This document shows positions 34,540-46,026 of a stretch of 64,000 nt of DNA, in pieces; the first letter of the stretch is position 1, and every line of letters starts with the position of its first letter. The stretch spans positions 36,671,480-36,735,479 of the forward strand of contig CM031626.1 in the NCBI GenBank assembly GCA_018398815.1, written 5' to 3'. Origin of the DNA: Conus ventricosus. Its lineage: Eukaryota; Mollusca; Gastropoda; Neogastropoda; Conidae. The notes below the pieces were generated by a model, which made no database searches, was not told the DNA's origin, and saw only the letters and a program-made list of their open reading frames with translations. The position numbers and the translations under genes were made by a program.

Positions 34540-34915
34540 AGAATCCTTGGCTGACTTCTGTCTGCACAACATCAAGTCTGGAGTTATCTACCAAATAGAC
34601 TGTCGTGACTGTGAAGAGAACTATGTCGGGGAAACTGAGAGAAACCTTCGAAAATGCTTGACAGAACACAAAAGGGAATCATCACCAGTAGGTGCCCACC
34701 TACACGCCCAGCAACGTCAGTTCGATTATGACAACATCAGCGTTCTCGACCGTGACGATAGATGGTTTCAGCATGGGGTGAAGGAGGCTATCCATATTGC
34801 CGCCAACAACCTCACACTCAACCGGGACCGTGGCAGACACACCTTGCTATCGGTGTACAACACCCTCATTGTTCATTTACATGACCAGGGTTCGACCCGT
34901 GGTCGTGTGCACTGA
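34540..34915 (+). pseudogene. Penelope-like element C-terminus, GIY-YIG endonuclease
   Basis: A plus-strand frame of about 120 residues. It begins LHNIKSGVIYQIDC, continues with CEENYVGETERNLRKCLTEH, and then a Pro/Val-His segment to the stop at 34913-34915. GVIYQI...YVGET with a following Arg and EH is the GIY-YIG nuclease signature. Its CxxC-type insertion and position at the end of an ORF fit the EN domain of Penelope-like retroelements. The reverse transcriptase that should precede it is absent, so this is a 5'-truncated copy. Sequence to about 35220 (CTGAAGAAGACGGACGGAGG at about 34945, then an A-run) would be the 3' tail. Confidence 0.65.
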
Positions 34916-35289
34916 ACGCCAGTTCACCCAGTAGCAACACCACCGCTGAAGAAGACGGACGGAGGTCTGTCGAAAGCTCCAAGTAAGTGCTATTCCCAGC
35001 TGAGTGACCTGTCTAAATCCGGTAGTCGTTAAACATCAAAATCGACCACATGCTGGCCGCACGGAAAACCACGTCTTCCTTTTACAACCCCGAAGGTTGC
35101 AAAGAATACCAGCTCGGCCCAAGCCAAGCGCCCTGTCCTCCTGTCTGGCAACTCCTGGTCTACAGAGCAGTGAACTTCTCTCATTAATCCCATGCCTCAG
35201 CGTCCAATCAACGAAAAAAAAAGGCTAAGGAGTCAGTGTTCACATATGGTGTAGCCCTCGCGTCAAAAGTTCTAAATTGACAGCTGCAC

Positions 35290-37393
35290 ATATCTAATGT
35301 CACGACACCCATGGGTTTGAGTCTCGCCACATGTGGGTTATTTCTGTTCCCATGTGTTTGAGTCCCACCACATGTGGGTTATTTCTGTTCCCATGGGTGG
35401 GAGTCCCACCACATGTGGGTTATTTCTGTTCCCATGGGTGGGAGTCCCACCACATGTGGGTTATTTCTGTTCCCATGGGTTTGAGTCCCACCACATGTGG
35501 GTTATTTCTGTTCCCATGCGTTTGAGTCCCACCACATGTGGGTTATTTCTGTTCCCATGCGTTTGAGTCCCACCACATGTGGGTTATTTCTGTTCCCATG
35601 CGTTTGAGTCCCGCCACATGTGGGTTATTTCTGTTCCCATGGATGGGAGTCCCGCCACATGTGGGTTATTTCTGTTCCCATGGGTTTGAGTCCCGCCACA
35701 TGTGGGTTATTTCTGTTCCCATGGGTTTGAGTCCCACCACATGTGGGTTATTTCTGTTCCCATGGATGGGAGTCCCGCCACATGTGGGTTATTTCTGTTC
35801 CCATGGGTTTGAGTCCCGCCACATGTGGGTTATTTCTGTTCCCATGCATTTGAGTCCTGCCACATGTGGGTTATTTCTGTTCCCATGCATTTGAGTCCCA
35901 CCACATGTGGGTTATTTCTGTTCCCATGCATTTGAGTCCCACCACATGTGGGTTATTTCTGTTCCCATGCATTTGAGTCCCGCCACATGTGGGTTATTTC
36001 TGTTCCCATGGGTTTGAGTCCCACCACATGTGGGTTATTTCTGTTCCCATGGGTGGGAGTCCCACCACATGTGGGTTATTTCTGTTCCCATGGGTTTGAG
36101 TCCCGCCACATGTGGGTTATTTCTGTTCCCATGGGTTTGAGTCCCACCACATGTGGGTTATTTCTGTTCCCATGCATTTGAGTCCCGCCACATGTGGGTT
36201 ATTTCTGTTCCCATGGGTTTGAGTCCCGCCACATGTGGGTTATTTCTGTTCCCATGGGTTTGAGTCCCGCCACATGTGGGTTATTTCTGTTCCCATGGGT
36301 TTGAGTCCCACCACATGTGGGTTATTTCTGTTCCCATGCATTTGAGTCCCGCCACATGTGGGTTATTTCTGTTCCCATGGGTTTGAGTCCCGCCACATGT
36401 GGGTTATTTCTGTTCCCATGGGTTTGAGTCCCACCACATGTGGGTTATTTCTGTTCCCATGCATTTGAGTCCCACCACATGTGGGTTATTTCTGTTCCCA
36501 TGGGTTTGAGTCCCGCCACATGTGGGTTATTTCTGTTCCCATGGGTTTGAGTCCCACCACATGTGGGTTATTTCTGTTCCCATGGGTTTGAGTCCCGCCA
36601 CATGTGGGTTATTTCTGTTCCCATGCATTTGAGTCCCACCACATGTGGGTTATTTCTGTTCCCATGGGTTTGAGTCCCGCCACATGTGGGTTATTTCTGT
36701 TCCCATGGGTTTGAGTCCCACCACATGTGGGTTATTTCTGTTCCCATGCATTTGAGTCCCACCACATGTGGGTTATTACTGTTCCCATGGGTTTGAGTCC
36801 CACCACATGTGGGTTATTTCTGTTCCCATGGGTTTGAGTCCCACCACATGTGGGTTATTTCTGTTCCCATGCATTTGAGTCCCACCACATGTGGGTTATT
36901 TCTGTTCCCATGCATTTGAGTCCCGCCACATGTGGGTTATTTCTGTTCCCATGGGTTTGAGTCCCACCACATGTGGGTTATTTCTGTTCCCATGGGTTTG
37001 AGTCCCACCACATGTGGGTTATTTCTGTTCCCATGCATTTGAGTCCCGCCACATGTGGGTTATTTCTGTTCCCATGGGTTTGAGTCCCACCACATGTGGG
37101 TTATTTCTGTTCCCATGGGTTTGAGTCCCACCACATGTGGGTTATTTCTGTTCCCATGGGTTTGAGTCCCGCCACATGTGGGTTATTTCTGTTCCCATGG
37201 GTTTGAGTCCCGCCACATGTGGGTTATTTCTGTTCCCATGGTTTGAGTCCCGCCACATGTGGGTTATTTCTGTTCCCATGGGTTTGAGTCCCGCCACATG
37301 TGGGTTATTTCTGTTCCCATGGGTTTGAGTCCCGCCACATGTGGGTTATTTCTGTTCCCATGGGTTTGAGTCCCACCACATGTGGGTTATTTC
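35290..37393. repeat. 41-bp minisatellite, ~51 copies
   Basis: Very regular array. Each unit has CCCATGGGTTTGAGTCCCGC followed by CACATGTGGGTTATTTCTGT and one T. Variants (GGGTTT, GCATTT, GGGTGGGAG, GCGTTT) are distributed in patches. Three units make a 41-codon frame, giving repetitive ORFs. It contains the palindrome CACATGTG in every unit. The array is cut by the LINE insertion and continues at 40160. Confidence 0.97.
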
Positions 37394-37622
37394 TTCTTCT
37401 TCTTCTTCCTAAAATACTGGTTCACTCAAAAAGGAGTAGGTCACCAGCGCGCATGTTAAAAAGTAAAATAAAATAACATAAAATAGTGCGACTCAGACTG
37501 TTGGCCCCTGGAGCAAATTTGGCAACAAGGGGTCGCACTCGATATTCAACAAGTTAAAAGCAATGGCCAAATTCAGGCCCAGGTAACAGTAAAATATCTG
37601 GGGAAGTTAAAATAGAAAATCG

Positions 37623-38351
37623 TCAATATGCAGATCTCAAAACTGTCGTATCAATTTGTTTTTTAAATGAGACTGCATTTGTGGCAATCTTGATGGCACC
37701 TGGCAGTGAGTTCCACAGCCGTACAGAACTAGGATAAAATGAATGTAAGTGGCTGTCAATATTTGATGCAGGTATGGTATAACATTGACCGCCACTCCTG
37801 GTGCTACTTTTATTCAATACTAGTTGTTCCATTGGAATATCAATTAGTTTAGCTCTGCCTTTGAAGAAGATGTTAAGTTTGATAAAAGCTCTTCTCTCTT
37901 CTAAGGGTTTCCATTCCAATTTCCTCATGTTCTTCCTAGTATTCCCCTTTTCTCTGATGTGGTTCCCTGTTACGAACCGTGCTGCTCTCTTCTGAATCTT
38001 TTCGAGGTTATCAATGTCCTTTAGATGGTAAGGATCCCAAACTGAGCAACCATATTCCAGTACTGGTCTAACCAGTGTTTTGTAGCAGTCGTCTTTAACC
38101 TTTTGGGGGCAGTCATTGATATTCCTGTATAAGAAAACTAAGATGTTATTTGCTTTCTTACATACTAAATTGTAATGTTCTTTCCATTTGAGACGACTAT
38201 CTATAATCACGCCTAAATATTTTGCAGCATTGGTTTCTTTAAGAATAGTATTATGAATAGAATATTCTGATCTAGTTGGTGAGCGTTTGTTACATATATC
38301 CAACACTTGGCACTTTTGGGATAAAATTCCATTTTCCAAGTTCTTTCCCAC
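37623..38351 (-). pseudogene. LINE C-terminal (thumb/connection) region
   Basis: A 242-residue minus-strand frame overlapping the RT frame by about 140 bases. It shows TNAAKYLGVIIDSRLKWKEH, ANNILVFLYRN, LVRPVLEYGCSVWDPY, IQKRAARFVTG and RLWNSLPGAI, the usual order after the RT of CR1/Jockey-group elements. It ends at 37623 in a stop, followed by about 220 bases of 3' UTR and the (GAA)n tail. The apparent start Met is internal; the real protein was continuous with the RT. Confidence 0.8.
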
Positions 38352-39661
38352 TCTTGTAAAGCGTTTGGATCTTCTTGTAGAATGCGTGTATCATTCTTGC
38401 TTCTGACTGTTCTATATACTAAGCTGTCATCTGCAAAAAGCCTTATAGTAGTTCCAGGAGAGAGATTTCTACTTATGTCGTTTATATAAATTAAGAAAAA
38501 CAAGGGCCCCAGAACAGTTCCCTGTGGTACACCTGACAAGACTGGTTTACAATGGGATGACGACCCTTCCACAACAACTTTCTGCGTTCTCCCAACGAGG
38601 AATGATCTAGCCCATTTTAGCAAAGAACCGCCAATGCCGATGTGTTCTAATTTAAGCAGCAGGCCCTCATGGTCAACCTTATCAAAGGCTTTAGAAAAGT
38701 CTAATAAAATTGCATCTATTTGCTGTCTGTTGTTAAGACAGTTATTAAAATCATTGAGAGTTGTTATAAGTTGAGTCTCACAACTCCATCGCTGTCTAAA
38801 ACCATGCTGGGCGTTATTTAAGAAGTCATATTTGTCAAGATGGTCCATTATGCTACTATATATTATGTGTTCAAGTTGTTTTGCTGATATGGATGTAAGA
38901 GATACAGGTCTATAGTTCTCTGCTTTTGTTTTGTCACCCTTTTTGAACAAGGGAACAATGCTCGCATCTTGCCACTCATCAGGTATTATTCCCTGGTCCA
39001 GTGAAGCTTGGTAAAGTAGTTGGTATACCTCACTCAATTCATTGGCACACAATTTTAAGAGCTTGCCAGGAACGCCATCGGGACCAGTAGCTTTGTTTTC
39101 ATTGATGTTGGTCAGTAACTTAAATACTCCTGCTTTGTTTACTTTGATGTTTTGCATTTCAGGGAGTTTATCATCATCCTTTAGTCTAACGTTAATTAAA
39201 GGCTTGGGATTTGAGAAAACTGAACAAAACTGCTTGTTTAGTAAATTTGCTTTCCCTTCAGGGTCCTGTATTAGGTTATTCTGGTTGTTTCTCAGGTCTG
39301 GAATCCCAACGTTGTCCTGTCTCTTACTCCTTATATAAGACCATAATTTCTTGTTTTGATGATCACCTTCTGAAATCATCGAATAACAATTGGAGTGAGC
39401 AAGCCTACATTCTCTCTGACACCTTCTCTTAATATGTTTATACCTAACCAGTAATCTTTCTGAATTAGGGTGTAGTTTCAATTTCTTAAAGAAACGATGC
39501 TTCCTTCTCAACAAACGTTTAGTTTTTGTAGTAATCCATGGCTGGTGGTTCTTGCTTGAAGTTATTTTAGTAGGTATGTTGTCATCCATAATAAATTCCA
39601 AGTTAGTTTTTATACACTTCCAAAGGTCACTGACATTATCTTTAACACTATGGGACCTCAA
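38213..39661 (-). pseudogene. LINE reverse transcriptase
   Basis: A 482-residue minus-strand frame. It contains an Arg/Lys-rich linker (RLLRRKHRFFKKLK), ATGPDGVPGKLLK (RT motif 1 region), NYRPVSLTS, AQHGFRQRWSC, LLDFSKAFDKVDH (motif A Asp), SGVPQGTVLGPLFFLIYIND (motif B) and the catalytic box FADDSLVYR (motif C). This order is standard for non-LTR retrotransposons of the CR1/Jockey group. All catalytic Asp residues are visible. The frame shifts at about 38330, after MEF, into the C-terminal frame, so the polypeptide is broken. It is unrelated to host genes; the flanks are satellite. Confidence 0.85.
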
Positions 39662-39679
39662 AAAAAAAAAAGACGACTG

Positions 39680-40150
39680 AAATCATGAGTATCCCTGCGC
39701 AATTTTGGTAAGTCTGCTTGGTTCCAGAGTCTGATGGTACGTTTAGGGGTTTTCTTCGAAAGGGTTGAAAGTTGCTCTCTAAGAGAATTATGTCATGATC
39801 ACCCAGGCCTGCAATTAATTCCTGATTGCCTAAAGCGCCTGGACAATTGGTAAAAAATAAATCCAGGAATGCCTTACCACGAGTTGGTGTTTCAGCTGAC
39901 TGCACTAATCCAAGGTCTTTGGTGGTATCAAAAAACTGAGAATTAATATTTCTACTGTATTGATTACCAAGTATGGCATCTTCACGTCAATCAATATCTG
40001 GTAAGTTAAAGTCTCCACCAATCCATAATATTGCTTTCCTATTGGCCAAAACAATGTCAGAAATATCTCTGCAAATAGACGAACATACATTTTCATCTGA
40101 GTCTGGAGGTCTGTAAACTGATCCAACAATGACAGGTCTCTTATTCTTAA
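39680..40150 (-). pseudogene. LINE endonuclease domain fragment (APE-like)
   Basis: The minus strand shows GSVYRPP (about 40120) and GGDFNLPDID (about 40010), both typical of the exonuclease-endonuclease-phosphatase domain of non-LTR elements. GLGDHDIILLE (about 39800), a degenerate form of the SDH motif, follows. Directly after GDFNLPDID the codon that is normally Trp is TGA. The N-terminal half of the domain is missing because of 5' truncation. The frame ends near an A/T homopolymer at about 39660, where it shifts into the reverse-transcriptase frame. Confidence 0.65.
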
Positions 40151-40159
40151 AATTAATCC

Positions 40160-40376
40160 TGTTCCCATGCGTTTGAGTCCCGCCACATGTGGGTTATTTC
40201 TGTTCCCATGGGTTTGAGTCCCGCCACATGTGGGTTATTTCTGTTCCCATGGGTGGGAGTCCCACCACATGTGGGTTATTTCTGTTCCCATGGGTGGGAG
40301 TCCCACCACATGTGGGTTATTTCTGTTCCCATGGGTGGGAGTCCCACCACATGTGGGTTATTTCTGTTCCCGCTGG
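40160..40376. repeat. Continuation of the 41-bp minisatellite, 5 copies
   Basis: Same unit and same phase as the array at 35290-37393, on the far side of the LINE. It is rich in the GGGTGGGAG variant that also occurs at the left start of the main array. Confidence 0.95.
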
Positions 40377-40478
40377 CCCCTACCTTGAGCTGAATGTGCT
40401 GTAAACCTGAATTAGAAGACTGGAGCCGCACAATCCAGCTCCATTAATCTACCGGGTGCAAATAACGAACAAGTAATA

Positions 40479-41640
40479 ATAATAATAATAATGGTTTCTT
40501 ATATAGCACTTAATCAAACGAATTTCTCTAAGCCCTTTACAAAATCATACTACATTCACCCTTCTCATATACAATAATACACCTTACACCCAACTACAAA
40601 TACTATTACTACAATAACTAACAAATCCTAATCCTACAAATATGACATTCACTTATTTTTCAAATATCACTACAAAAATTAAATCCTATAACGTTCAATC
40701 ATGCAACAAATACATGTAATAGAGAACATACACATACACTCCATTTGAAAAGGCCCAGACGGCTATGAGTTAAGTTGTACCTTCCCCCCTACACACACAC
40801 ACACACACATATGAGAAAATAGATGGGTTTTAAGTTTAGACTTGAAAGAAGGGATAGAATCTGAATGTCTGAGAGAGTCTGGCAGTCTATTCCACGTCGC
40901 TGGAGCTTGAAAAGAGAAAGATCTTTCACCAGTAGTAGTCCTGAAGCGAGTCATTCGTAGAAGGCGGTCGTCAGCACAGGAGCGTAGTTGTCGAGAGGGG
41001 TGTAGATTTTAAGGAGATCTGAGAGATAAGAAGGTCCATTTTCAAAGAGAGCAGAGAAAGTGAGAGTTGAGATTTTGTACGAGATACGTTTGAGACAGAT
41101 ATCCAGTGAAGAGATTGAAGTAGAGGCAAAATGTGATCATATTTTCCTGCTCTACAGACAACTCGGGCTGCATGATTTTGGATTCGCTGTAATCTTTCTA
41201 TCAGGTATTTTGGAAGGCCGGCCAAAAGTGAGTTGCAGTAATCTATTCTAGATAAGACAAAGGCACAAATGAAAGTTTTTGTAGCATCTGTAGAGAGAAG
41301 GTGACGTACGGAGCTGATTCTTCTTAGTTCTAAATAAGCAATCTTGCAAATATTTGAAACCTGTTTCTCAAAGGAGAAGGATTGGTCAAGAATGACCCCT
41401 AGACTGCGGCCAGAGACAGTACAGTCATTGATAGTGACAGTTGAAGGCAGAGAAGGATGGTTAGGCTGTTTTGTCACGAACATGAGTTCCGTGTTGTCGT
41501 CGTTTAGTTGTAGTTTGTTGGTTGTCATCCAGTCCTTAAGGTCTGCAATGCAGCCCCGCGTCCGAGAAATCAGTGAGTCCATTTCAGCAATGGGAGCCGA
41601 TTGATGAAGCTGGGGTAGTGTAACTCGTGCTCCCATGATG
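40479..41640 (-). mobile_element. L2-type LINE 3' end, 5'-truncated
   Basis: Minus strand. A reverse-transcriptase tail region reads CIADLKDWMTTNKLQLNDDN and TELMF (about 41510), LGVILDQSFSF, FVLSRIDYCNSLLAGLP (about 41200) and LQRIQNHAARVV. After frame breaks comes FSFQAPATWNRLPDSLR (about 40870) and a 3' UTR ending CTATATAAGAAACC followed by (ATT)n at 40479-40496. That terminal sequence plus ATT microsatellite is characteristic of L2/CR1-type elements. The palm domain and endonuclease are missing. A (CA)n tract (40791-40809) replaces part of the C-terminus. Confidence 0.75.
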
Positions 41641-41852
41641 AAAGAAACACACGCCCAGAACTCCAAACCAATGCTGCTGACGACACTGCATCGCCTGGCA
41701 GACCTGACAGCACAGAGCACACAGAACAGACAAGGAGACATCCCCCAAAGAAGGATGTTCCAAGCTTGCCCACACACTCTGTGTGTCTGCTTGACACGTC
41801 TGCACAGCAACAAGAACTGGGGAAATGAACAGACACAAATTTACATTTATTC

Positions 41853-41983
<131 letters not shown>

Positions 41984-42008
41984 ACAGACAAATTAACATT
42001 TATTCAAC

Positions 42009-42077
<69 letters not shown>

Positions 42078-42489
42078 CAAAGCACTGGTGCGACTGTCTT
42101 TGTATATTTTCTGAAAATATTTGTTCACTTTTTAAACTATTATCATTTTAATCTTTACCCTCTCACTTCCGACCTCTTCCCCCCCTCCCCCCTCCAACCT
42201 ATTCCCTCTTCTCTTTCCATTCCATAATGTCAGTCTTTCATCCTCGCCACAGTTCGCACAAAGCTCAAAGAAATAACTAACCGTTTGTTCGTCCTTTGTT
42301 TCCATTGTTTTCCAATGTTGTTTGTCCTGCCAACAGAAGACCAGTAGGTCGAAACGGTAGTGTCTGTTTTGTAATTTGTTTGTTCCTTCGTTTGGCGACT
42401 CAGTGATTCCACTTTTGCTTTCATGATAACATCAGGACATTCCAACCCCTTTCGGACATTGGCGTTACTTTATTTATTTCACCCCATGT

Positions 42490-43450
42490 GTTGAAGATCA
42501 CTGGCTGTTCATCTCTTATCACTGGCTGTTCATCTTTTATGACTGGCGGTTCATCTCTTATCACTGGCTGTTCACTGGCTGTTCATCTCTCATCAATGGC
42601 TGTTCATCTCTTGTGACTGGCTGTTCATCTCTAATCACTGGCTGTTCATATCTCATCACTGGCTGTTCATCTCTTATCACTGGCTGTTCATCTCTTATCA
42701 CTGGCTGTTCATCTCTCATCGCTGGCTGTTCATCTCTCATCGCTGGCTGTTCATCTCTCATCACTGGCTATTCATCTCTTATCACTGGCTGTTCATATCT
42801 CATGACTGGCTGTTCATCCCTTATCACTGGCTGTTCATCCCTTATCGCTGGCTGTTCATCTCTTATCACTGGCTGTTCATCTCTTATCACTGGCTGTTCA
42901 TCTCTTATCACTGGCTGTTCATCTTTTATCACTGGCTGTTCATCTCGTATCACTGGCTATTCATCTCTTATCACTGGCTGTTTTCTCGCTGGCTGTTCAT
43001 CCCTTATCACTGGCTGTTCATCCCTTATCGCTGGCTGTTCATCCCTTATCGCTGGCTGTTCATCTCTCATCACTGGCTGTTCACTGGCTGTTCATCTCTC
43101 ATCACTGGCTGTTCATCTCTCATCCCTGGCTGTTCATCTCTCATCACTGGCTGTTCATCTCTTATCACTGGCTGTTCAATGGCTGTTCATCTTATCACTG
43201 GCTGTTCACTGGCTGTTCATCTCTTATCACTGGCTGTTCATCTCTTATCACTGGCTCTTCACTGGCTGTTCATCTCTTATCACTGGCTGTTCATCTCTTA
43301 TCACTGGCTGTTCATCTCTAATCACTGGCTGTTCATCTCTCATCACTGGCTGTTCGTCTCTTTCACTGGCTGTTCATCTCTTATCACTGCCTGTTCATCT
43401 CTCATCACTGGCTGTTCATCTCTTATCACTGGCTGTTCATCTTTTATCAT
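42490..43450. repeat. 21-bp minisatellite, ~44 copies
   Basis: Unit ATCACTGGCTGTTCATCTCT plus one base. The seven-codon period (CSSLITG on plus, RDEQPVI on minus) gives a 279-residue plus-strand ORF which I regard as spurious. Shortened units (CACTGGCTGTTCACTGGCTG) interrupt the register about seven times. Confidence 0.95.
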
Positions 43451-43981
43451 GAAGCTTACGATATGCAATATGCAACAGATTCCATGAAATATGTATGCAT
43501 CATAGTACAGCGTTAATGGGCACTAAATAATGAAAGTGGCGATTCACATACCATAGACTGTCTATTTTCAAAAATCTAATTTCAAGGAATGAGACGGAGT
43601 CAAAAGAACAAAAGCAAACAAGAAAAAAAACAAAAAACAAAAACAACAACAACAACAACAAAGCAAAAACAACAACAACAAACAAACCCACCGGGCAGCC
43701 AGTAAACGACAACAACAAACAAACCCACCGGGCAGCCAGTCTTCTTATAAACGCATGGATAAGAAGCTAAGTATACACTATTTTGTTCACAGTGTGAGTA
43801 GCCTATGTGTAGTGTTAAGACTGTTAGATTCTTTTTTTTTTCTTAAAAAAAAATTGACTTCACTTCCTGTTATTGTGTGGCCATTATTCTAAGCCTTGCC
43901 CTTTACCAGACACAAAACAGTACCCCCTCCCTCCCCCACCCCCCAGTTAGCTGTCAGCTGAGGGATGTGCTTACTGCTATC

Positions 43982-44121
<140 letters not shown>

Positions 44122-44352
44122 GCAGTTTAGATTTATTGACATGAAATTCAGCTTGTGAAGTTAACAAATCAAATGCAGTTGTCGAAACAATTCAGATAGT
44201 TAGCTCCCAAAATGGCATGCATTTCCCATAGCATGAAGTTTCTGAAGCGCCCACATCGTTCCGGCAACCAAGACTGCAGATCGCTTCAGAACACCTGTAC
44301 GACAGGATAGCGCCAAAGGCAATGCTCAATTGTTCGTTAACAAAGATACACC

Positions 44353-44537
44353 TGTTGAAGATTGCGGTATTTGTTTTGGATGTTTTTGCACCCACGTATT
44401 GTGACCAGTCTTTTTCTAGCTCTCCCATGTTGAAGTATAGAAAATAAATAAAGGGTTATTGACGACCGTTGACGGCTTCGGGTCTTTTTTACGAACCCCC
44501 TGTGTGGTTTGTAATATGTTCCATAGTTTATTGAACA
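44353..44537 (+). repeat. BEL/Pao 5' LTR
   Basis: Starts TGTTGAAGATTGCGG and ends TTTATTGAACA. It contains AATAAATAAAGG (poly(A) signal) at about 44443. Its partner is at 47315-47499, identical except for about five substitutions. Confidence 0.9.
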
Positions 44538-44539
44538 TA

Positions 44540-44560
44540 TTTTGGTGCCGGAACCCGGGA
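44540..44560 (+). promoter_or_regulatory. Putative tRNA primer-binding site
   Basis: TGGTGCCGGAACCCGGGA begins about five bases after the 5' LTR end. Position and TGG start are those of a minus-strand primer site; the tRNA was not assigned. Confidence 0.7.
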
Positions 44561-44671
44561 GAAAAGGTGTCTGTTAACTGCTGCTATTTTGTGTATGCGG
44601 CTAACGGTCCCAGGAAATATTTTATTGTTTTTTTTTCATTCATTGTTTCGATCGTCGTTGTTGATACGAAC

Positions 44672-46026
44672 ATGTCGTCTGATCCGTTGAAGTCTGGTGT
44701 CCGAGCACGTGTGGCGGCCCGTGGTTGGGTTAATCGTTGTAGCAAAAGATTGGCCGAACTTTGTGAGAATATTGATGTTAAGACTGTTGAAATTGCTGAC
44801 GCTATTGAAGAATTTGACAGCAGGCTTCGAATTTTTGATGAAGCTCAGTCAGCGGTCGAGCTTGAAATCGAACTTTCGGAACTCAGCAGTGACATTGCAG
44901 AAGCAGCTGATTATCGTGAAAATGCAAGAGTGCCTCGTATTAAAGCTGCAAAGTTACTTGCAGTACGTAACAGTAAGTCTACTGGTGATTGTGGTGATGG
45001 GTCCCATTCATCAAAAGGTTCTGGTTCTGGTGTTGCGTCTACTGCAAATGTGGAGGCAAAGTTGCCCAAATTAGAATTACCAATTTTCACAGGAGATGTC
45101 ACTACTTGGACTTGTTTTTGGGAGCAGTTTCAGGCAGTTGTGGATGACCTAACATAACAAAATTTTCATATCTTTTGTCGCTCCTCAAAGGGGAAGCCAA
45201 AGCAGCTGTACAAGGGTTGTCTTTGACTGCTGCCAACTACAGAGCTGCTTGTGATATTTTGAGAAAACGGTTTTGGCTGTCCTGAACGTATTATCTTTGC
45301 ACACATTGAGGCGTTGCTTGCTATAAATGTACCTCGTCGACCTTCAGTTTCAGTTTTGTGGAAAATATTTGATGATTTACAGGCACATGTTCGCAGTCTT
45401 GAGTCATTGGGTATTTCAGGACAGCAGTATGGAGTTGTTTTGACGCCACTCATTCTGTCTCGCCTTCCTTCTGAGCTGCGCATGGAGTGGGCAAGAGATG
45501 GTGCTCAGCATGAGAGCGACTTACAGTTTCTGTTAGATTTCCTGCAGCGGGAAATAGAACGTAGTGAGCGTTCTCAAACCTTCCTGAGAGATGGTGTAAG
45601 CAGTTCAGTGTTTGACAAGTTTGTTCCTGTGGCTACTGCAGCATCTTTGTACACAGCTGGGGCTGCTTGTCTAACCTGTGAACTGTGTCAGCGTCATGGC
45701 CACACACTGGAATGTTGTTATGGCATTACCAAGGCACCAGTGGGGGACCGAAAAGATGTTTTACGGCGTGTAGGTGCATGCTTTCGTTGTCTGTCCACAG
45801 CAAAGGGACACAATTACAAAAAATGCTGTGCAAAATGTAATAAATGCAAGGGAAAACATCATGCTCTGCTGTGTGTTCCAAGACAAAATTTCTCCTCTAA
45901 TGGCAACACTGATGTCAATGCAGTACAGTCTAGTACAACCACACCCACATCTAACACAGTTGTGTCAAATGTTAATGCAAATCTGTCAAGTGTGAACACT
46001 ATTCTGAAAAGGCTTCTTCCCATGTT
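44672..46026 (+). pseudogene. BEL/Pao gag-like region
   Basis: Starts at ATG 44672 (MSSDPLKSGVRARVAARG), in frame and downstream of the primer site. It has an alpha-helical N-terminal region, then KLPKLELPIFTGDVTTWTCF (about 45060), the start of the DUF1759-type capsid domain of BEL/Pao elements. That domain continues in shifted frames (LLKGEAKAAVQGLSLTAANY, about 45185) and again in the frame of 45314-46132 (RLPSELRMEW, about 45465). Cys/His clusters resembling zinc knuckles follow at about 45678-45890 (CELCQRHGHTLECC, CFRCLS, CAKCNKCKGKHHALLC). The frame breaks at about 45155 and 45280, so no intact gag is encoded. In the intact family gag is joined to protease and polymerase. Confidence 0.8.

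Larger units (their letters stand above)
37394..40158 (-). mobile_element. CR1/Jockey-group LINE, 5'-truncated, inserted in the 41-bp array
   Basis: Reads on the minus strand from about 40158 to 37394. Its 3' end is a short (GAA)n tail (plus strand 37391-37408, TTC repeats), as in CR1/L2-type LINEs that end in microsatellites rather than poly(A). Both flanks are the 41-bp minisatellite; the junctions fall at the same point of the unit (TATTTCT at left, CTGTTCCC at right), so any target duplication is at most two or three bases. Surviving domains are the C-terminal part of an endonuclease, then reverse transcriptase and a C-terminal domain. The copy is inactive: truncated, with a stop in the endonuclease and at least two frameshifts. 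Confidence 0.8.

Noticed and set aside
35290..37393. Regular direct repeats resembling a CRISPR array
   Set aside because: The units are contiguous 41-bp copies with no unique spacers, in a eukaryotic context; it is a minisatellite.
42613..43452. 279-codon ORF with CSSLITG repeats
   Set aside because: It is produced by a 21-bp tandem repeat; the unit is a multiple of three and both strands are open.
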